A stretch of DNA of 64,000 nucleotides from the NCBI RefSeq assembly GCF_021155765.1, contig NC_060114.1:1550001-1614000 (forward strand). Reading direction: 5' to 3'. Below, piece after piece: positions 37,830-49,844 of the stretch (its first letter is position 1; the number at the start of each line of letters is the position of its first letter). The position numbers and the translations under genes were made by a program. Origin of the DNA: Diprion similis (lineage: Eukaryota; Arthropoda; Insecta; Hymenoptera; Diprionidae). Below the pieces are notes generated by a model. The model saw nothing but the letters and a program-made list of their open reading frames with translations, was not told where the DNA came from and searched no databases.

Positions 37830-39069
37830 TGTGACGTCCCCGTGAGAGACGTCCGCTTAATGAAAATTGCCTCTATACAAATTTGCCTATATATCTTTAA
37901 ACTGCTGTTCTCTTCCTTCTTTATAATACCTAGATTAACACATAAATACAAAAGATTATATTTTCTTATATTCCATTACAACCTGATTTTATATTATTCA
38001 CTATATAAATATAATTAGTAAGAAGCCTTAAAGGTTATCTTCAAATGGGCACGCCAAACCAGAAGGAAATCACAAACCAAAATTAATAATCAACTCAATG
38101 CCGAGTTCTGCGAATGGTCGCTATATCTTTCATTACCTCTATACTCCCACACTTGGTGGGTGGTACTATACAGTACTTTGGGTTGAGGATGGCGCAGTTG
38201 AAGATATAACACTCTATAGATGTTTAAATATTGGGTTCCCTGCACAGCCCAGAGTCGGGCCACCGTTCATCAGAGTGATAGGAACATAGACTAAACAATA
38301 AATAACTCTGGCATGACCAAAGGGCCCATGTGACCATCGTCAGCCAGCAGAGAGAAAAATCGCGCAAGCGCACAGCCACCTTGCAGCGGCCGGAGCGGTC
38401 AGCTGCATCGCGGCAAAAATCACTTTCTGTTTAGCTTTCAAACTGTTCAGTCACGTTAAAAAATAATAACTTTCGGTTAAGCTTTCAAACTGTTCAGTCA
38501 CATTAAAAAATAATCACACTTTTTATCCAACGTTCGACGAGTTCAGTCGCTTGCGAAAAAACTAACTTCTTATTGTCCAATTACATTTAAACTTATTTAC
38601 TTACTGTTACTCTCAACCGTTAGCTTCACCTCAAAAATCAACTTCAATATAACCTCGACCAGTAGTGATAATTATTAGATTTAAAACATTATATTTTAAT
38701 TGTGTACCTATTACAAAGGATTGTAACAATATATATAGTCATTTTGGTACTGTTAAATCATCAAGTGTTTGTGAGTTGTGTTCCTCCTGAGATCCCCATT
38801 CACTGAAATCCGTATTACATCAGGGTCCAGGGAAGGATAGGGATCAAACCCAGCTCACATCGATCAAGGGTAAGAACTATATCATTTAACATCTCAAACA
38901 CTCGCGGCACAAGTCCATTCCTCCATTCAGTACTTGTCCGTAGCGGGGGCCCGGGTCCTCTACCAAAAATCAGGGCTCCAAACGCGTGTTGCTGATGTTC
39001 GGGTGTTGTGCCTTCTGCAAAACACTCTACTTAGTTTGTTTCGACGATCGACGGCATCGGGACGTCACA
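37830..39069 (+). repeat. 3' LTR of element B
   Basis: 1240-bp copy of 24324-25563 with about four differences noticed (for example GACGTCCCC for GACGTCCTC near the start). Followed by ATCC. Confidence 0.93.
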
Positions 39070-41340
39070 ATCCTGAAAGAAATTCAGTTGCCTCACTCTT
39101 TCAACAGGATATCAATCATCCACATTGGTGCAGTCTGAGGACAGGGATGTTATGGGAGACGATGGGGAAGGAGGTAAGGATAATGTGGAACCAACAACGC
39201 AGGGATTGGCAACTGCCGTACCTGACCCCAAAGATACCACGAAGACGTTGTTGAATAATGCATTGCCTCCGAACCAGAGCTCCACATCCACCACGACGAG
39301 GGTTAGGGTTGACACAACCGAGGATAAGAATCTTCCTTCACTTCCAGACGTAGAGAACTCAACAGAGACACAAATACTAACTGAAGCACTTATCGAAGAA
39401 AAATTAGATGATAGAGTTTTAGAAATAATGGGTGACCGCCTGCCTGTAGACAAGTCCTTCGCACCGGACATACAAAAAGATCTGGCCATACGCTGGAAGG
39501 AAATTATAGAAAAAGGCCTTCCAAAAAAGGAAAGGGTCCGCCTCATGAACAAATATCCTTGCCCAGTAAATCTCACGATAGCCGACCCACCAAAGCTCAA
39601 CCCGGAAATTAAGGCATCTCTACAGGAGTCAATTATTAAAAGAGACGAACGCATTATTTCAAAATGAGAATGCATATCGTCTTGCATCTCCGCCCTGGGA
39701 CAATCGATCACCCTAATTTTGAATGAAAAATCAGTAGAAAACCTTGTATTGCTTGAACACCTCAGCGATACCGGCAGACTCCTGATGGACTTACAGCATG
39801 AGGAATCACAAATAAGGAAGAACCTGATACTCTGTCACATCCTCGATGCCCTCTGCCCCTACTCATTAGTTTTATTTCAGTTTCGATTAAATTCATTTAT
39901 ATGTCATGTTTTTGAGTCTCCGTATGCATTGTATGCATACGGCTTTCTTTATCACTTTTTACGGCTCTGGGAAATAACCACCCCCAGCTTATAATAATCT
40001 TACTCATTAAATAATGTTACGGGATAATCCTTATCTAAACAGACTAGAATATACAAACTCTCTAAGAGTAACCAGATGACCGGAAATCGCTTCTCGATAT
40101 TTCCAGGTATGCAGAATCTGGCACGCACGTGCAACGGATTAAAATCCATATATCCATCTTTGAAGTGTCTGTTTGGACAGGGTCATCCCGAACATACAGT
40201 AGAATATTTTTTATCATGTACCAAAACAAGCACGGCAATTCCCACCCGCACTCATGGAAGAGGCGGGATTAGTTAAGATAGTTTTGCATGCTACACCGTA
40301 CCCAAAGGGCGGGGGTAGTTAATAGCGAATGGGAAATTCAAAATCTTATCAATACTTCCTTATTGGACAGCTCTCTCAAAGATGCTGGGAACCAATCAGG
40401 AAGTAGTTTTTCTTAATTCTCAATTCTCAGTTTTCTGAACAGTCAGTTGTGGGATAGTCGTCAGTCAGTTGTGGGATAGTTGTCAGACAGTTGTGACATA
40501 GTCGTCAGTCAGTCGTGACATAGTTCAGCAGTTCTTACCGTTTCGTCAAGCAGTCATTACATAATTGTCAGACAGTCTTCAACAGAATTTGTTCTCTCAG
40601 TTTTAGGCAGATCAATCAGACCAGAGAATCTGTTAGAAACTCAAAAGGTCTTTTATTTTATTTAACTTAACAAACTAAAGCGCTAAAAGGGAATTCCGTG
40701 ACTTTACATTTAAAACCTTTCATCTTTTATAATCAAAATCATTATAAGAATTTTTCTTTAAACCTTAATTGAATAAACAAATATCGTGTGTTAAACTTAC
40801 ATCGCGAGTTGAACAATTAATTACCTTTAACGCCTAATATAAATTAAGCGATCAGTAACTTTAACCAATTTCACCACCGGCCGAACACGCAGAGCCGCCC
40901 ACATAGCCCGAATCAACGGTCACTAGCAAAAGGTAAGTGACCATTTTATTATCAAAGTCGGTTCAACCAAGAGGGAAAACGACATCAAAATTCAAATAAT
41001 TCACCATCCGGAAGAACTAGTCCGAGCCAAGCGTTATATTTTTGGGAGTGGTTTGGTCATCAACCAACCCAGCCCATAACAACTCCCTAACATTAATGCA
41101 TCGGTGAGAGAGGCGGTGAATGCAATATCTATCAATGAGTTTCTTTTTGGAGATAATTTTGAGGATCAGCTAAAGACAGCTAAGTCATTATTACGTTCAA
41201 GCAGAGAACTCAAATCCATTCCTAAGATCACACCAATTGCTATGAAAACAAAAAACCAGAAGGGCCCCAGGACGTCGGGCGGGCAGAAATATTTTCACCA
41301 ATTCGACGCGACAACAAAAACCAGATCAGCGTTCTCACTC
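39070..41340 (+). pseudogene. DIRS-B ORF1 (gag-like), interrupted
   Basis: Resumes after element B. A CAACAG acceptor at about 39105 may start exon 2. The conserved ORF1 region (DLAIRWKEIIEKGL, LSDTGRLL) matches DIRS-A. A TGA at 39665-39667 breaks the frame. At 39833 a solo LTR is inserted; after it NINASVREAVN continues in frame from 41086. The Arg/Ser-rich domain of DIRS-A is not seen here. The basic tail leads without a stop into RT, unlike in DIRS-A where the two frames differ. Confidence 0.7.
39834..41081 (+). mobile_element. Solo LTR, 1248 bp, inserted in DIRS-B ORF1
   Basis: Begins TGTCACATCC and ends CATAACA, with target duplication ACTC at 39830-39833 and 41082-41085. Removing it restores the ORF1 frame relative to DIRS-A. 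No internal genes are present. Short tandem GTCAGTCAGT-type repeats lie at 40445-40545. Its parent element is not in the window. Confidence 0.8.
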
Positions 41341-42776
41341 ATACAAGAAACGACCTTTCCGTTAATTACACTAGAGGTTAGTACCCCGGCCGGAAGGTTG
41401 AAGTATTTTAAAAAAGAATGGAAAACCATCACGTCAGATGAGGTTGTGCTTCAATGGATTATAGGTTACAATATTCCAATCAAATACTTTACTCTGCAGA
41501 GGGACCCTCCTAGGGAACCGCAGTGGTCAAAAACTGAGAAATCTCAGATGACAAATGCCATAGTCAAACTCTTAAGTAAAGGCGCGATCCAGAAATGCAC
41601 AGCCGTATCAGGTCAATTTATCTCAAAAATATTTTTAGTGCCTAAACCTGATAATTCAAAACGATTCATTCTAAACTTGAAAAAACTCAATGAATACATT
41701 CAGACAGGAAGTTTCAAACTAGAAGATAGTAGAATGGCAAAGCCTTTGTTAAAAGACAACTGCTATATGACGACAATCGATCTGTAGCATGCCTATTATT
41801 TCGTCCCTATAGCAGATTCGAGTAAAAAATTTCTAAGATTCATATTCAATAATCAGATTTATGAATTTACTTGCCTGCCTTTTGGACTGAACACTGCACC
41901 ATACGTTTTCACTAAAATGATGAAACCGGTGGTTGCTTATTTAAGAGACTTAGGCTACTTATCCGTTATTTACCTAGACGATTTTGTTAAACTAAATAGC
42001 CGATTAAGCTTTCCAATAGGAGGTTGAAACTTGCCCGCTTTTGTAAGTTTCAACCCTGTCAAAGCGACATCTGGGCTTAGGGATGGGCGATTCTGAATCG
42101 ATTCTTCAAAGATCCATCTTTTTGGGCCACAAGATCGATCTTTTGAATCGATTCTTTGTTAGTCGATTTTCGTATGAATCGATCTTTTAACCCAAGAATC
42201 GACGCCGTTACCAAAATACATAAATGATATTTTTGTAATTATTTCCCATGCTTATAGAGGAAGTGCGCGCAATTGACAACAGCGCCGAAACGGCCGCATG
42301 TGTCCCTTAGAGCATATACTATATTTCCCCTGTCTATGGCGCTCGCGCGCACGCCGCACATGCGTTTATTGCGTTTGCGAGTAATGCGAGTTTAACGTTA
42401 AATGATTGACGGTCCTTTGACCTTCGACCTTCGACCACGACGCCACACGCCACGACAAAGTTTATTGTCCGTTGGAAATTAGAAATTCTAATTACTTTGC
42501 CTTGGAACATACAATATTCCGGTATGTATAGGATTCTTATAATCTGCATTGTATCTGCATTCTGCATCGGTTGTCGTTTGTAGTTCTGTGTTATTCCGTT
42601 ATTTCGTTTCATACGGTTATTGAGACTTCAATCATTCGGATAAAAATTTATTATTTTTGATTTTGATATTTTTTTTCTAGAATTAAGAAACCAATTGTTT
42701 TTTCGTAACTTTTATCATATTTTATTAATGTATGTAAGCTAGGGATTCGATAAACGAGTAATGATATTGAGTATGG

Positions 42777-44613
42777 ATGCAAAGTAAGTATTTATTTGAA
42801 AGTTATAGAAATGAAAAAATGACAAAGAGCTCATGTGCATCGAGAACCGACGATCTCGATGCACAACGCACACGAGCTCTTTGTCATTTTTTCAACTGTT
42901 CGTTTAAAAACTTTCAAAATACAAACAAACAAATTTTATCTCTTTCTATAATAGTATATAGATAGATAATAAATAATAAAATACACCGTGAATCAAAAGT
43001 TTACATACTCTCACGAGCATTTTCATGTGAGAATTGCAAAAATTGAAGAATATCGAAGCATGACATTTGAATATTGATATATTTTCAGGAGGAGGCTCAA
43101 AGTCGGGAGAAGTCACGAACGCCATATTATTTATGATTGCCAAAGATAATCTTCCGCTTAGAACTGTGGAAAAAGAAGGTTTCCAGCACCTCATGAAAAT
43201 AACTGTGCCACTGTACTCTTTACCTGGCCGAAAATCGATCACAAAAAGAATGGAGGAAAAGTACGAGTATCTATCCACATGCTAAAAACATAAATTCGAA
43301 ACGATTGATTACTTCTCTATCACAGCTGACCTCTGGACAGATACACTCAATACTGTCAGTTACTTAGGTGTTACTGCACATTATGAATTCGGAGGAGAAT
43401 TACAATCTACTATGATTGGTGTCACGGAAATGCGAGAACGACACACGGCCGACGTTATCGGCAAATGGTTAAAAGCTAGCTTGCAAGAATGGAACATCGA
43501 TGAGGCCAAGGTAGTTGTCTTTGTCAGTGACAATGCATCGAATATTGTGAAAGCAGTTACTGATCGATTTGGGGCTAATAGACATCTACCCTACTTCGCG
43601 CACACGCTGAATTTGACTGCTACGCAAACGATGGATTTTTCGGAAGCCAACACTTTATGTGCGAAGATTAAAACCATCGTAAGTAGATTTTTCAAGCAAT
43701 CCACTACTGCTGCTGATGGGCTGCGAGGTGCCAGTGACCTGAAATTGATCCAAAGTGTTGAAACACGATGGAATTCAACCTTCGCGATGCTAGAACGATT
43801 TAATCTTTTATCCGACAAGGTTGGATCCAATTTGTTGAATATTCCAGGCTCACCTCCGATGTTGACTGCAACTGATCTTCAACTGGCGAAAGAAATCCTC
43901 GAAGTACTGCGACCGATTGAAGCAGTAACACGAGAATTATGTGGGGAACAATACGTCACAAGCAGTAAAATAATCCCTATAATCAATTGCTTAAAACAAC
44001 AAGTCCAGGTACTTCGCTCGAAAACATATACACAAACTGCGCTGACTTTGATCAATCGTCTTCAATCTATTATTTCGAAGAGATTCGGGAACATAGAAGC
44101 AAATCGCTTGATGGCGATTTCAACAATTCTAGATCTACGATTTAAGCGATTGCATTTTAAACAGTTGGTACAATGTTCCCAAGCGGTCAATCATATTGCC
44201 AAATGTATGAAAGAGATTGATGTGCTGAATATGATGAGAATGTTTGGAAAGTTCATTCCAATAACCTGTGGTCACATCACGAAGATCTTCTTAAAATTCA
44301 AGTTCTATCAGAAGAGGAACGATGCCAAGATGAAATGCCAACTGATCTCAGGCACTACTTGAATCAACCACTCGCAAAATTAAACGAAAACCCAATGAAC
44401 TATTGGTCACACCATTATAAATCGGTTTATCCGACTCTCACTACGGTCGCACGGAAGTTCCTGCCTCTCGTTGCCACATCTGTACCGTCGGAAAGGTTAT
44501 TTTCAAGGGCTGGTCATATTTTGACCGATAGCAGAAGCAGGCTTTCACCAGACCATTTACAGCAACTACTTTTTCTAAACTCATTGTCAGCCAAAAAATG
44601 GCAATTAAAATAA
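42777..44613 (+). pseudogene. hAT (ZBED-like) transposase, broken
   Basis: A short exon (ATG at 42775, MDAK then GTAAGT) may splice to AG at 43087-43088; from there GSKSGEVTNAILFMIAKDN starts the conserved part. TAA at 43283-43285 interrupts the frame before FSITADLWTD (catalytic Asp region), SDNASNIV and ETRWNST. A frameshift near 44235 precedes the C-terminal dimerisation region (ATSVPSERLFSRAG...RLSPDHLQQLLFL), which ends at 44613. The N-terminal BED zinc finger is not found. The enzyme would cut hAT ends; this copy is dead. Confidence 0.85.
42813..42893. repeat. Hairpin, ~34-bp arms
   Basis: GAAAAAATGACAAAGAGCTC at 42813 and its reverse complement ending at about 42893 form a strong stem around a short loop, inside the predicted transposase intron. 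Confidence 0.6.
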
Positions 44614-44639
44614 AGCAGTTTTTTTCTCACGAATATGAC

Positions 44640-45137
44640 CAGCCCTCGAAAATAACCTTTCTGACGGTTAGATATATAACCTTTCTCACGGAAAAAACTA
44701 TTTTATTTTAATCGCTATTCTTTGCAGTACTTTCTAGCCTAGTACTCTCCGTTCTAGGGTGGGCCAAAAATCCACTTTTTTTTTTAAATTTTTCTAGTAA
44801 TACCGAAAATATTGTTTATTGTGCTAAGAAAAAAATGTGTGCGAAGGAAAAAAATTATAAGTCGACAAGTTTTTTTTGTACTCAATTTTTACAAACAATA
44901 TTAAGCCAAGTATACTATCATCATAAGTATTTCAATCCTTATATAAGTACTACTGAAAGAATTAAAAAAAAAGTGAATTTTCGGCTCACTCTGCTCCGTA
45001 ATCTCTAAAATTGAATTCACATTATGATCATTAGATATCAACTTTCAATAAATAACCTAAAAAATGGACATGTACGAGTAGTTTTATTACCCCTTTCCCA
45101 TGTTGTCAATTAATGAATTAATTTAATGTATAAATTA
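44640..45137. other. AT-rich right half of hAT before the nested element
   Basis: No gene or repeat structure is recognised, apart from long T and A runs. Confidence 0.3.
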
Positions 45138-45199
45138 GGGCGATTTTTTTTGAACGACTATTTTTTTTTTTTAGTCCCCATCGAAAATTTTGTTCTATA

Positions 45200-45843
45200 T
45201 GTCGAACGAAAAATGCCCTTAAAGTTATAGCCCTTAATATTAACATTAAGTACTCGCCCAGGGCGTGAAAAGATTTCTCATATAAAATACACGTGAATCG
45301 AAGCGTTTTTTTTCAAATCTCTACAACTCAGCTGAATTTTATGATATCACATTGGTCTTGGTCGCAATTTACGCAGAATGAACGATCTTCGAAAGTGTCA
45401 AAAACGTCGTGAGTCCAACTTATACTGGTGAGATGGTACAGGTCAGAAATATCAATCAGAGCATTTTGGTCTATAGGACCTTTCTTGTAGGAAACCGAAT
45501 TTCCAACAAAGTTATTCTCTACATTTTTTCGGTAAAGTTGATCATATCGGAGATAACAGCGAAAAATGGAGAATTTTGGGTAAAAATCAACTATAGTGAC
45601 CTGTACCATCTCACCAGTGTAAGTTAGACTCACGACGTTTTAGACACTTTCGAAGATCGTTCAATTCTGCGTAAATTGCGACCAAGACCAATGTGATATC
45701 ATAAAATTCCGCTGAGTTGTAGAGATATGGAAAAAAACGCTTCGATTCACGTGTATTTTATATGGGAAATCTTTTCACGCCCTGGGCGAGTATTTAATAT
45801 TAATATTAAGGGCTATAACTTTAAGGGCATTCTTCGTTCGACA
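45200..45843. mobile_element. Foldback element, 644 bp, in the left arm of the long-TIR transposon
   Basis: Ends TGTCGAACGAA...GTTCGACA with TA on both sides. The arms of about 250 bp are imperfect reverse complements (GATGGTACAGGTCA versus TGACCTGTACCATC and so on). It is absent from the corresponding position in the right arm (48130-48170), which proves insertion. Confidence 0.8.
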
Positions 45844-46682
45844 TATGAGCGGATCCACGTCACTTCACTCAAAAAAAAACCGTCAAGTCACGGATCTTTG
45901 CGTCATTTGAAATATCCGTAGTACTATGAAAAAAAAATACAAGTTCAAGGATTTTGAAATTTTTTCAAAAATGGCTGAGTTAGAGCCATGTAAAGTTTTG
46001 TATACCACTGTTGCACTGCTATGTTTGAAAATTCATATCTCCGAAAGTATACATCGGAGCGGACTGATCCTGCAATCATTCTGTTGGTAAAAGAATGCGC
46101 TTCGAAAAACAAAAATTTATTTGAAGAAAAAAACATTTCTTTCAATATTTTTTTACCGTTTTCTTTTTTGATTTCGCTGCCATTTCCGCGGGACTAACAA
46201 CAATTCGTGGAGATAATTTTTTTCGGATACCTGTATCCTTCCTCTTCAATCCTAAAAAACAAAAATTCATGGAGAAGTTACCAGGGCCGGAGAAAAAAAA
46301 TGAAACGTCTCGATCCACGTCAGCGCTACTCGCGCGAGCTCGCTGTGTTGCGTATATTATATACGATATAATGGAGTTAAATTTCATTTGACGCTCTTCC
46401 ACTTACCATTCTTTATCCATTCTACGGAAATAGTTATTGAACCACCTTAGCCCTTCAGTGTCCGTTGAAAGAAATGGTGAAAAAATATCGGTTCAGAAGC
46501 ATCTGATGTTGAATAATCTGAGAGAATTGTATCGATTATTCCGTGATCGTTATCCGGATAAAAAAAATCGGTTTTTCTAAATCTGCAGAGTTGGTGAACT
46601 TTTAGTAGTATGCGATTTCGCTGAGAATTATGCATTTTTTGTACAAGATTCCACGCAAGGGTTTCACTGGACCAATAATCAG

Positions 46683-47315
46683 GTGACTTTTCATCCAATC
46701 GTGGTTTCCTATAAAATTTACGCCGACGACCAGTTGAGACATTATAGTTTCGTGATGATTTCAGAGCATCTGGAACATAATACAGTTGCGGTTCATTTCT
46801 TTCAAAAAAATTTAATCAACTTTATGAGAGAAAAGTTTCAAAATTCGATTCCTATAGAAAAAATAATTTATTTCTCCGATGGAGCAGCTTCCCACTATAA
46901 GAACAAAAAGAATTTCATAAACATAACACATCACTCTGAAGACTTTCAATGCGAAGCCGAATGGCATTTTTTTGCTACATCACATGGAAAAGGGCCGTGT
47001 GATGGTGTTGGTGCAACTGTTAAGAGAATAGCTTCGCGTACGAGTTTACAACTGATTGGCAATTCCGATCCTATCCAAACACCGCTGGATCTGTATAATT
47101 GGGCAGGTTCTTATTTTCGGAGCATATCTTTTGCGTACTGTACGTCTGCAGAACATCAAGCGGAAGAATCTATTTTACAAAATCGATTCGATAAAGCCTT
47201 GACAGTTCGTGGAACTTTAAAATTACATGCGGTCATTCCAGTATCTCATAAACTCATCAAAACAAAATTATTTTCCGCATCAGAAAAATTTGATTCGACG
47301 AAAATTATGAATTAA
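46683..47315 (+). CDS. Transposase-like protein, C-terminal part
   Basis: Open frame of 210 codons between the long inverted repeats; the likely ATG is lacking at the very start, and upstream frames (46450-46680) read as a continuation, so the N-terminus is truncated or frameshifted. Motifs: IIYFSDGAASHYKNKKNF, then EWHFFATSHGKGPCDGVG with conserved Asp residues, and TPLDLYNWA. This pattern recurs in many uncharacterised arthropod proteins that I take to be DDE-type transposases (inference). It is placed centrally, so it is probably the element's own transposase. Confidence 0.5.
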   Translation: MTFHPIVVSYKIYADDQLRHYSFVMISEHLEHNTVAVHFFQKNLINFMREKFQNSIPIEKIIYFSDGAASHYKNKKNFINITHHSEDFQCEAEWHFFATSHGKGPCDGVGATVKRIASRTSLQLIGNSDPIQTPLDLYNWAGSYFRSISFAYCTSAEHQAEESILQNRFDKALTVRGTLKLHAVIPVSHKLIKTKLFSASEKFDSTKIMN

Positions 47316-49844
47316 TTTCAAATAGAGGTTGGCTACTAAGCGTTATCCTGCGAATCATCGCTGAGAATATCGGCCCTTTTCAGAGCCACCAACATATTGC
47401 AGGATAATCTATCAGTCACGTAGCACAAACTGAGTGAAATAGAATTAAACCCAATTGCAGCACAGGTTTGCTCAACAAACCATAACCGTACTGGAATTCT
47501 CAGAACAGATATGTATAACTCCGAGAAAGGATGACCAGTGGACGGATACTGAAGGGCTAAGGTGGTTCAATAACTATTTCCGTAGAATGGATAGCGTGGG
47601 TAAGTGGAAGAGCGTCAAATGAAATTTAACTCCATTATATCGTATATAATATACGCAACACAGCGAGCTCGCGCGGATAGCGCTGACGTGGATCGAGACG
47701 TTTCATTTTTTTTCTCCGGCCCTGGTAACTTCTCCATGAATTTTTTTTTTAAGATTGAAGAGGAAGGATACAGATATCCGAAAAAAATTATCTCCACGAA
47801 TTGTTGTTAGTCCCGTGGAAATGGCAGCGAAATCAAAAAAGAAAACGGTAAAAAAATATTGAAAGAAATTTTTTTTTCCAAATAAATTTTTTTTTATCGA
47901 AGCGCATTCTTTTACAAACAGAATGATTGCAAGATCAGTCCGCTCCGATGTATACTTTCGGAGATATGAATTTTCAAACATAGCAGTGCAACAGTGGTAT
48001 ACAAAACTTTACATGGCTCTAACTTCGCCATTTTTGAAAAAATTTCAAAATCTTTGAAATTGTATTTTTTTTACACAGTACTACGGATATTTCAAATGGC
48101 GCAAAGATCCGTGACTTGACGGTTTTTTTTTTAGTGAAGTGACATGGATTCGCTCATATAGAACAAAATTTTCGATGGGGACTGAAAAAAAAAATAGTCG
48201 TTCAAAAAAAATCGCCCTAGTATGTATATATATATTCATAATTTAACGAATTTTAATCCGATTTTTGAAAGATCGATTCTTTACTAGACGATCTTTGCAT
48301 GAAACGATTTTCATTAATCCGATTCAAGATCGATTCAAGAATCGATCTTTTCCAGAGAATCGCCCATCCCTAACTGGGCTAAGGCTCTCTCTTCTTCCGC
48401 CCAACCTATTTTTCACTTCCTTCTTCCCAGTGCGTTCATAGTGATAAGACTAACGTTAGACATACAGAGATGAAAAATGCGTTACTAAATGAAGAATAAG
48501 AAAATAAACGTGCACCCAAGAAATATAGAGAGATCAACATCTACCTTCCCAAATCCACAATATTATAACAGATTTGCTGTTAATAGGGGATACATACATA
48601 GAATGCTTAGAAAATCTAAATAAGACCGTAGATCTTTTGAACAAACTCGGATTCATTATAAATTATGAGAAAAGCCAGATGATACCCAACATGAGATGCA
48701 AATTTTTAGGTTTTATTTTTAATTCAAGTCAAATGACAATGGAATTGCCAGATAACAAAAATACAAAAGCTTTACAACTGATACGTCAGTTTAAATTAAC
48801 AAAAATATGCAAAATTAGAAAATTTGCAAGTTTTATAGGTTTTTTAGGATCTTGTTGCCCAACCTTAAAATACGGTTGGGTCTATATGAAAAATTTTGAA
48901 AGAGAAAAATACTTAGCTTTAAAAAATAGCAAGGATAATTTTGAAGCTCCTATGCAACTGTTTCCTCATCTACAACAGGACTTCCATTAGTGGGAAAATA
49001 ATATTTCATCTGCAACTAACTCTATCAGATACCCAAAATTTATACCAACCATTCATTCGGATGCTTCCAAATCTTGCTGGGGAGCCTGCTGCGGAAATGA
49101 AAAAATAAATGGTTTTTGGTTTAAAGAGGAATCCGAACTAGATATTAATTATTTAGAAATGCTGGCTGCATTTTTCGGATCAAAGTGTTTTGCGGACGAA
49201 AATCTAGAATGCGATGTATTATTAAGAATTGATAATACAACCACGATTTGCTATATCAACCGCATGTGCGGTATTCAGTTCAAAAATCTAAATGATTTGG
49301 CAAAACAAATATGAATGTGGTGTGAGAGGCGAAAGATTTGGATATTTGCCTCTTACATTACATCCAAAGAAAATTCAGAGGCAGATTTTGAATGTAGAAA
49401 ACTGGAACCAGAAACAGAGTTTAAACTATCAGACAATTCCTTTGAAGGAATATGCAAAACGTTTGGACCTCCAGACATAGATCTATTCGCGACTCGAACA
49501 AACTCAAAATGCACTAAATTTGTTTCTTGGTTCAAAGACCCACATTCTATAGCAGTAGATGCATTCACTATCAGTTGGAAAAAATATTTCTTTTATGCAT
49601 TTCCACCTTTTTCTATAATCTTGAGAGTTTTACAGAAAATTAGGTGTGAAAAAGCGACTGGAATAGTAGTAGTTCCTTATTGGCCAGCACAGTCATGGTT
49701 CCCCTTGTTTAAATCATTGTGCATAGAGGAACCCATTTATTTCAAACCAAACATTACCTTATTATGTTCGTTGAACAGGAAACCACATCCTCTATGGAAA
49801 CAACTTTCCCTGGTTGCCGGGAAATTGTTCGGAGGTCATACGCA

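Larger units (their letters stand above)
24324..39069 (+). mobile_element. Element B: Ty3/gypsy-like LTR element with chuvirus-like env, RT deleted
   Basis: LTRs 24324-25563 and 37830-39069, both 1240 bp, begin TGTGACGTC and end GACGTCACA. Only about four differences were noticed. The 4-bp target duplication ATCC is at 24320-24323 and 39070-39073, inside DIRS-B. A primer-like TGGTGGCAGTGG (25580) resembles that of element A. The body has a multiply broken gag, protease, a small integrase remnant, a hypothetical ORF and an env pseudogene; most of pol is missing. DIRS-A is inserted in gag. Nearly identical LTRs with a defective body suggest recent mobilisation by another element's proteins (inference). 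Confidence 0.9.
45138..48217 (+). mobile_element. Long-terminal-inverted-repeat DNA transposon, superfamily unassigned
   Basis: The ends GGGCGATTTTTTTTGAACGA and reverse complement are flanked by TA (45136-45137, 48218-48219). The inverted arms run to about 46460 on the left and from about 47530 on the right: roughly 680 bp each once the foldback insertion at 45200-45843 is discounted, and similar throughout (for example GAGCTCG...ATATTATATACG stretches). A single gene lies in the ~1.1-kb centre. This architecture (TA target, very long TIRs) does not let me name the superfamily with confidence. Confidence 0.75.
42078..48372 (+). mobile_element. hAT-superfamily DNA transposon with nested elements
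   Basis: Inverted ends TAGGGATGGGCGATTC and GAATCGCCCATCCCTA, with 8-bp flanks TCTGGGCT (42070-42077) and ACTGGGCT (48373-48380), seven of eight matching. GATCGATTC/GAATCGAT subterminal repeats occur at both ends, as expected for transposase binding. It holds a broken ZBED-type transposase gene and, in its right half, another transposon (45138-48217). Confidence 0.85.
41985..48570 (+). mobile_element. Small solo LTR (~285 bp) split by a hAT
   Basis: TGTTAAACTAAATAG at 41985 and CAATATTATAACA ending 48570 flank the hAT insertion. The 5-bp target duplication GATTT is at 41980-41984 and 48571-48575. Without the hAT and its target duplication the sequence is about 283 bp, with TG...CA ends. The 5-bp duplication would fit BEL/Pao or gypsy groups. 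Confidence 0.7.

Noticed and set aside
45328..45633. Mirror-image frames on both strands
   Set aside because: Arise from the inverted arms of the foldback element.
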